Shown: positions 6,397 through 7,026 of the stretch, piece after piece | Numbering within the stretch: position 1 is the stretch's first letter | Layout: every line of letters begins with the position of its first letter | DNA from: Candidatus Melainabacteria bacterium | GTDB lineage: Bacteria; Cyanobacteriota; Vampirovibrionia; Obscuribacterales; Obscuribacteraceae | Length of the DNA: 7,026 bases | Assembly (NCBI GenBank): GCA_014380105.1 | Contig: JACMKL010000580.1 | Coordinates: 1 to 7,026 of the forward strand | Direction: 5' to 3' | The notes under the pieces: generated by a model | What the model was told of the DNA's origin: nothing | Seen by the model: the letters and a program-made list of their open reading frames with translations, nothing else | The model's database searches: none | Position numbers and translations under genes: made by a program

Positions 6397-6423
6397 ATGA
6401 TTTGCACAATTGTGCGAAATCAT
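6397..6423. promoter_or_regulatory. 27-bp near-perfect palindrome upstream of the SDR
   Basis: The core GCACAATTGTGC (6404-6415) is a perfect 12-bp palindrome. It extends on both sides with ATGATTT (6397-6403) and AAATCAT (6417-6423), broken only by one unpaired G at 6416. It lies between the SDR start at 6355 and the hydrolase stop at 6451, with no T tract on either strand. A terminator for the hydrolase is therefore unlikely and an operator for the SDR promoter more likely. The AT-rich continuous palindrome would suit a MarR- or TetR-type dimer; the regulator is not identifiable here. Confidence 0.6.
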
Positions 6424-6450
6424 ATCAGCCTCACTCCAGGAAAGCCCTCA

Positions 6451-7026
6451 TTAGTTGAGCAAGTATTTCTTTACGAACTCTACCTTTGCATAGAACAGGT
6501 AATCTTGGTTTTTCTTCTTGTGAAAGCCGTGTCCTTCATCGTTGGCCATCAGTGACCAGACGGGGGTTCCGGTTGCCTTGACTGCGCGAACTATTTGTTC
6601 TGATTCACTTGCAGGGACACGTGGATCATTTCTACCTGCCACTACCATTAGTGGCTTGGTAATTTTGCTTGCATTATTTACAGGGGCGATTTTCGATAGA
6701 AAGGCTCTGATTACTGGGTCGCGTTCATCGCCATATTCGGCTCGACGAATTTCTCGTCCATACGGAGCCGTGTTTTCGAGTTGAGTTACGAAGTTAGCTT
6801 GTCCGACTTCATCAAGAGCGCATTTAATTTTGTCGCTGAAGAGCGTTGCACAAGCCAAAGTCATGTGCCCACCGTAGCTTCCTCCCGTGATCATTATGCG
6901 CTCACCATCAAGATCGGGCTGTTGCTTGATCCAGTCAAGCTTCAGCTTCCATATTGCAGGTGTTGTTTCCCTGAGGAGCAGAAACAAGGTAGAGTCCTGA
7001 GGCAGGGTATACGAGAGTTCGACATA
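6451..7026 (-). CDS. S9-like alpha/beta hydrolase, C-terminal catalytic part
   Basis: The frame is open from the right edge, so the start lies outside the window. About 191 residues are visible and they form the catalytic alpha/beta hydrolase domain of the prolyl oligopeptidase (S9) type. The nucleophile elbow GGSYGGH has its Ser codon at 6879-6877, the acid is Asp in VVAGRNDPRVP, and the His is in NDEGHGF, so the whole triad is present. LDWIKQQPDLDGERIMITG before the elbow is typical. It would cleave short peptides or esters; whether a beta-propeller precedes it is not visible. The first roughly 30 visible residues fit poorly: the family's usual NVRGSxGYG stretch is not evident upstream of LDWI. 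That could be divergence or a frameshift near 6950-7026. The stop at 6453-6451 is followed by a 95-base gap to the SDR. Confidence 0.82.
   Translation of the reverse strand, partial: YVELSYTLPQDSTLFLLLRETTPAIWKLKLDWIKQQPDLDGERIMITGGSYGGHMTLACATLFSDKIKCALDEVGQANFVTQLENTAPYGREIRRAEYGDERDPVIRAFLSKIAPVNNASKITKPLMVVAGRNDPRVPASESEQIVRAVKATGTPVWSLMANDEGHGFHKKKNQDYLFYAKVEFVKKYLLN

Overview
This is a mid-GC bacterial window. It has compact operon-style spacing, clear Shine-Dalgarno sites, one good rho-independent terminator, and bacterial families throughout (LysR, SDR, NmrA, TetX-like FAD monooxygenase). No rRNA, tRNA, phage, IS or CRISPR marker fixes the lineage, so I do not name an organism. The content is an accessory set of small-molecule redox and modification enzymes, each near its own regulatory signals.

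Layout from left to right. Positions 1-39 may hold the last codons of a gene entering from the left. Positions 40-300 have no convincing gene but contain several hairpins. At 302-362 two matching operator-like palindromes (TTACAAA-N8-TTTGTAA) lie just before a two-gene + strand operon: an NmrA-type NAD(P)-binding protein (388-1290) overlapping by ATGA a DltE-like classical SDR (1287-2057). A strong terminator follows at 2076-2118. A LysR-type regulator (2176-3033, minus) is divergent from a TetX-like FAD monooxygenase (3127-4269, plus), and the gap between them carries a nested dyad with a T-N11-A site. This is the usual arrangement of a LysR regulator and its target.

Behind the monooxygenase, with a good ribosome binding site, is a broken DUF3237-family gene (about 4296-4513). 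It is frameshifted near its start and cut off in mid-domain, a few bases before the 3' end of a convergent SAM-dependent methyltransferase (4520-5278, minus). Further right, all on the minus strand, are a degenerate unidentified coding remnant (about 5364-5633), an atypical SDR lacking the catalytic Ser and Tyr (5699-6355), a 27-bp near-perfect palindrome before that SDR (6397-6423), and the C-terminal catalytic domain of an S9-like alpha/beta hydrolase running off the right edge (6451-7026).

The two regulatory units look separate. One is NmrA + SDR under an unknown repressor binding TTACAAA-N8-TTTGTAA. The other is the monooxygenase (formerly with a DUF3237 partner) under the LysR protein. 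Nothing here is clearly a new multi-gene system. The most informative signals are the paired operators, the LysR/monooxygenase dyad, the decayed DUF3237 gene and the SDR with a lost active site.
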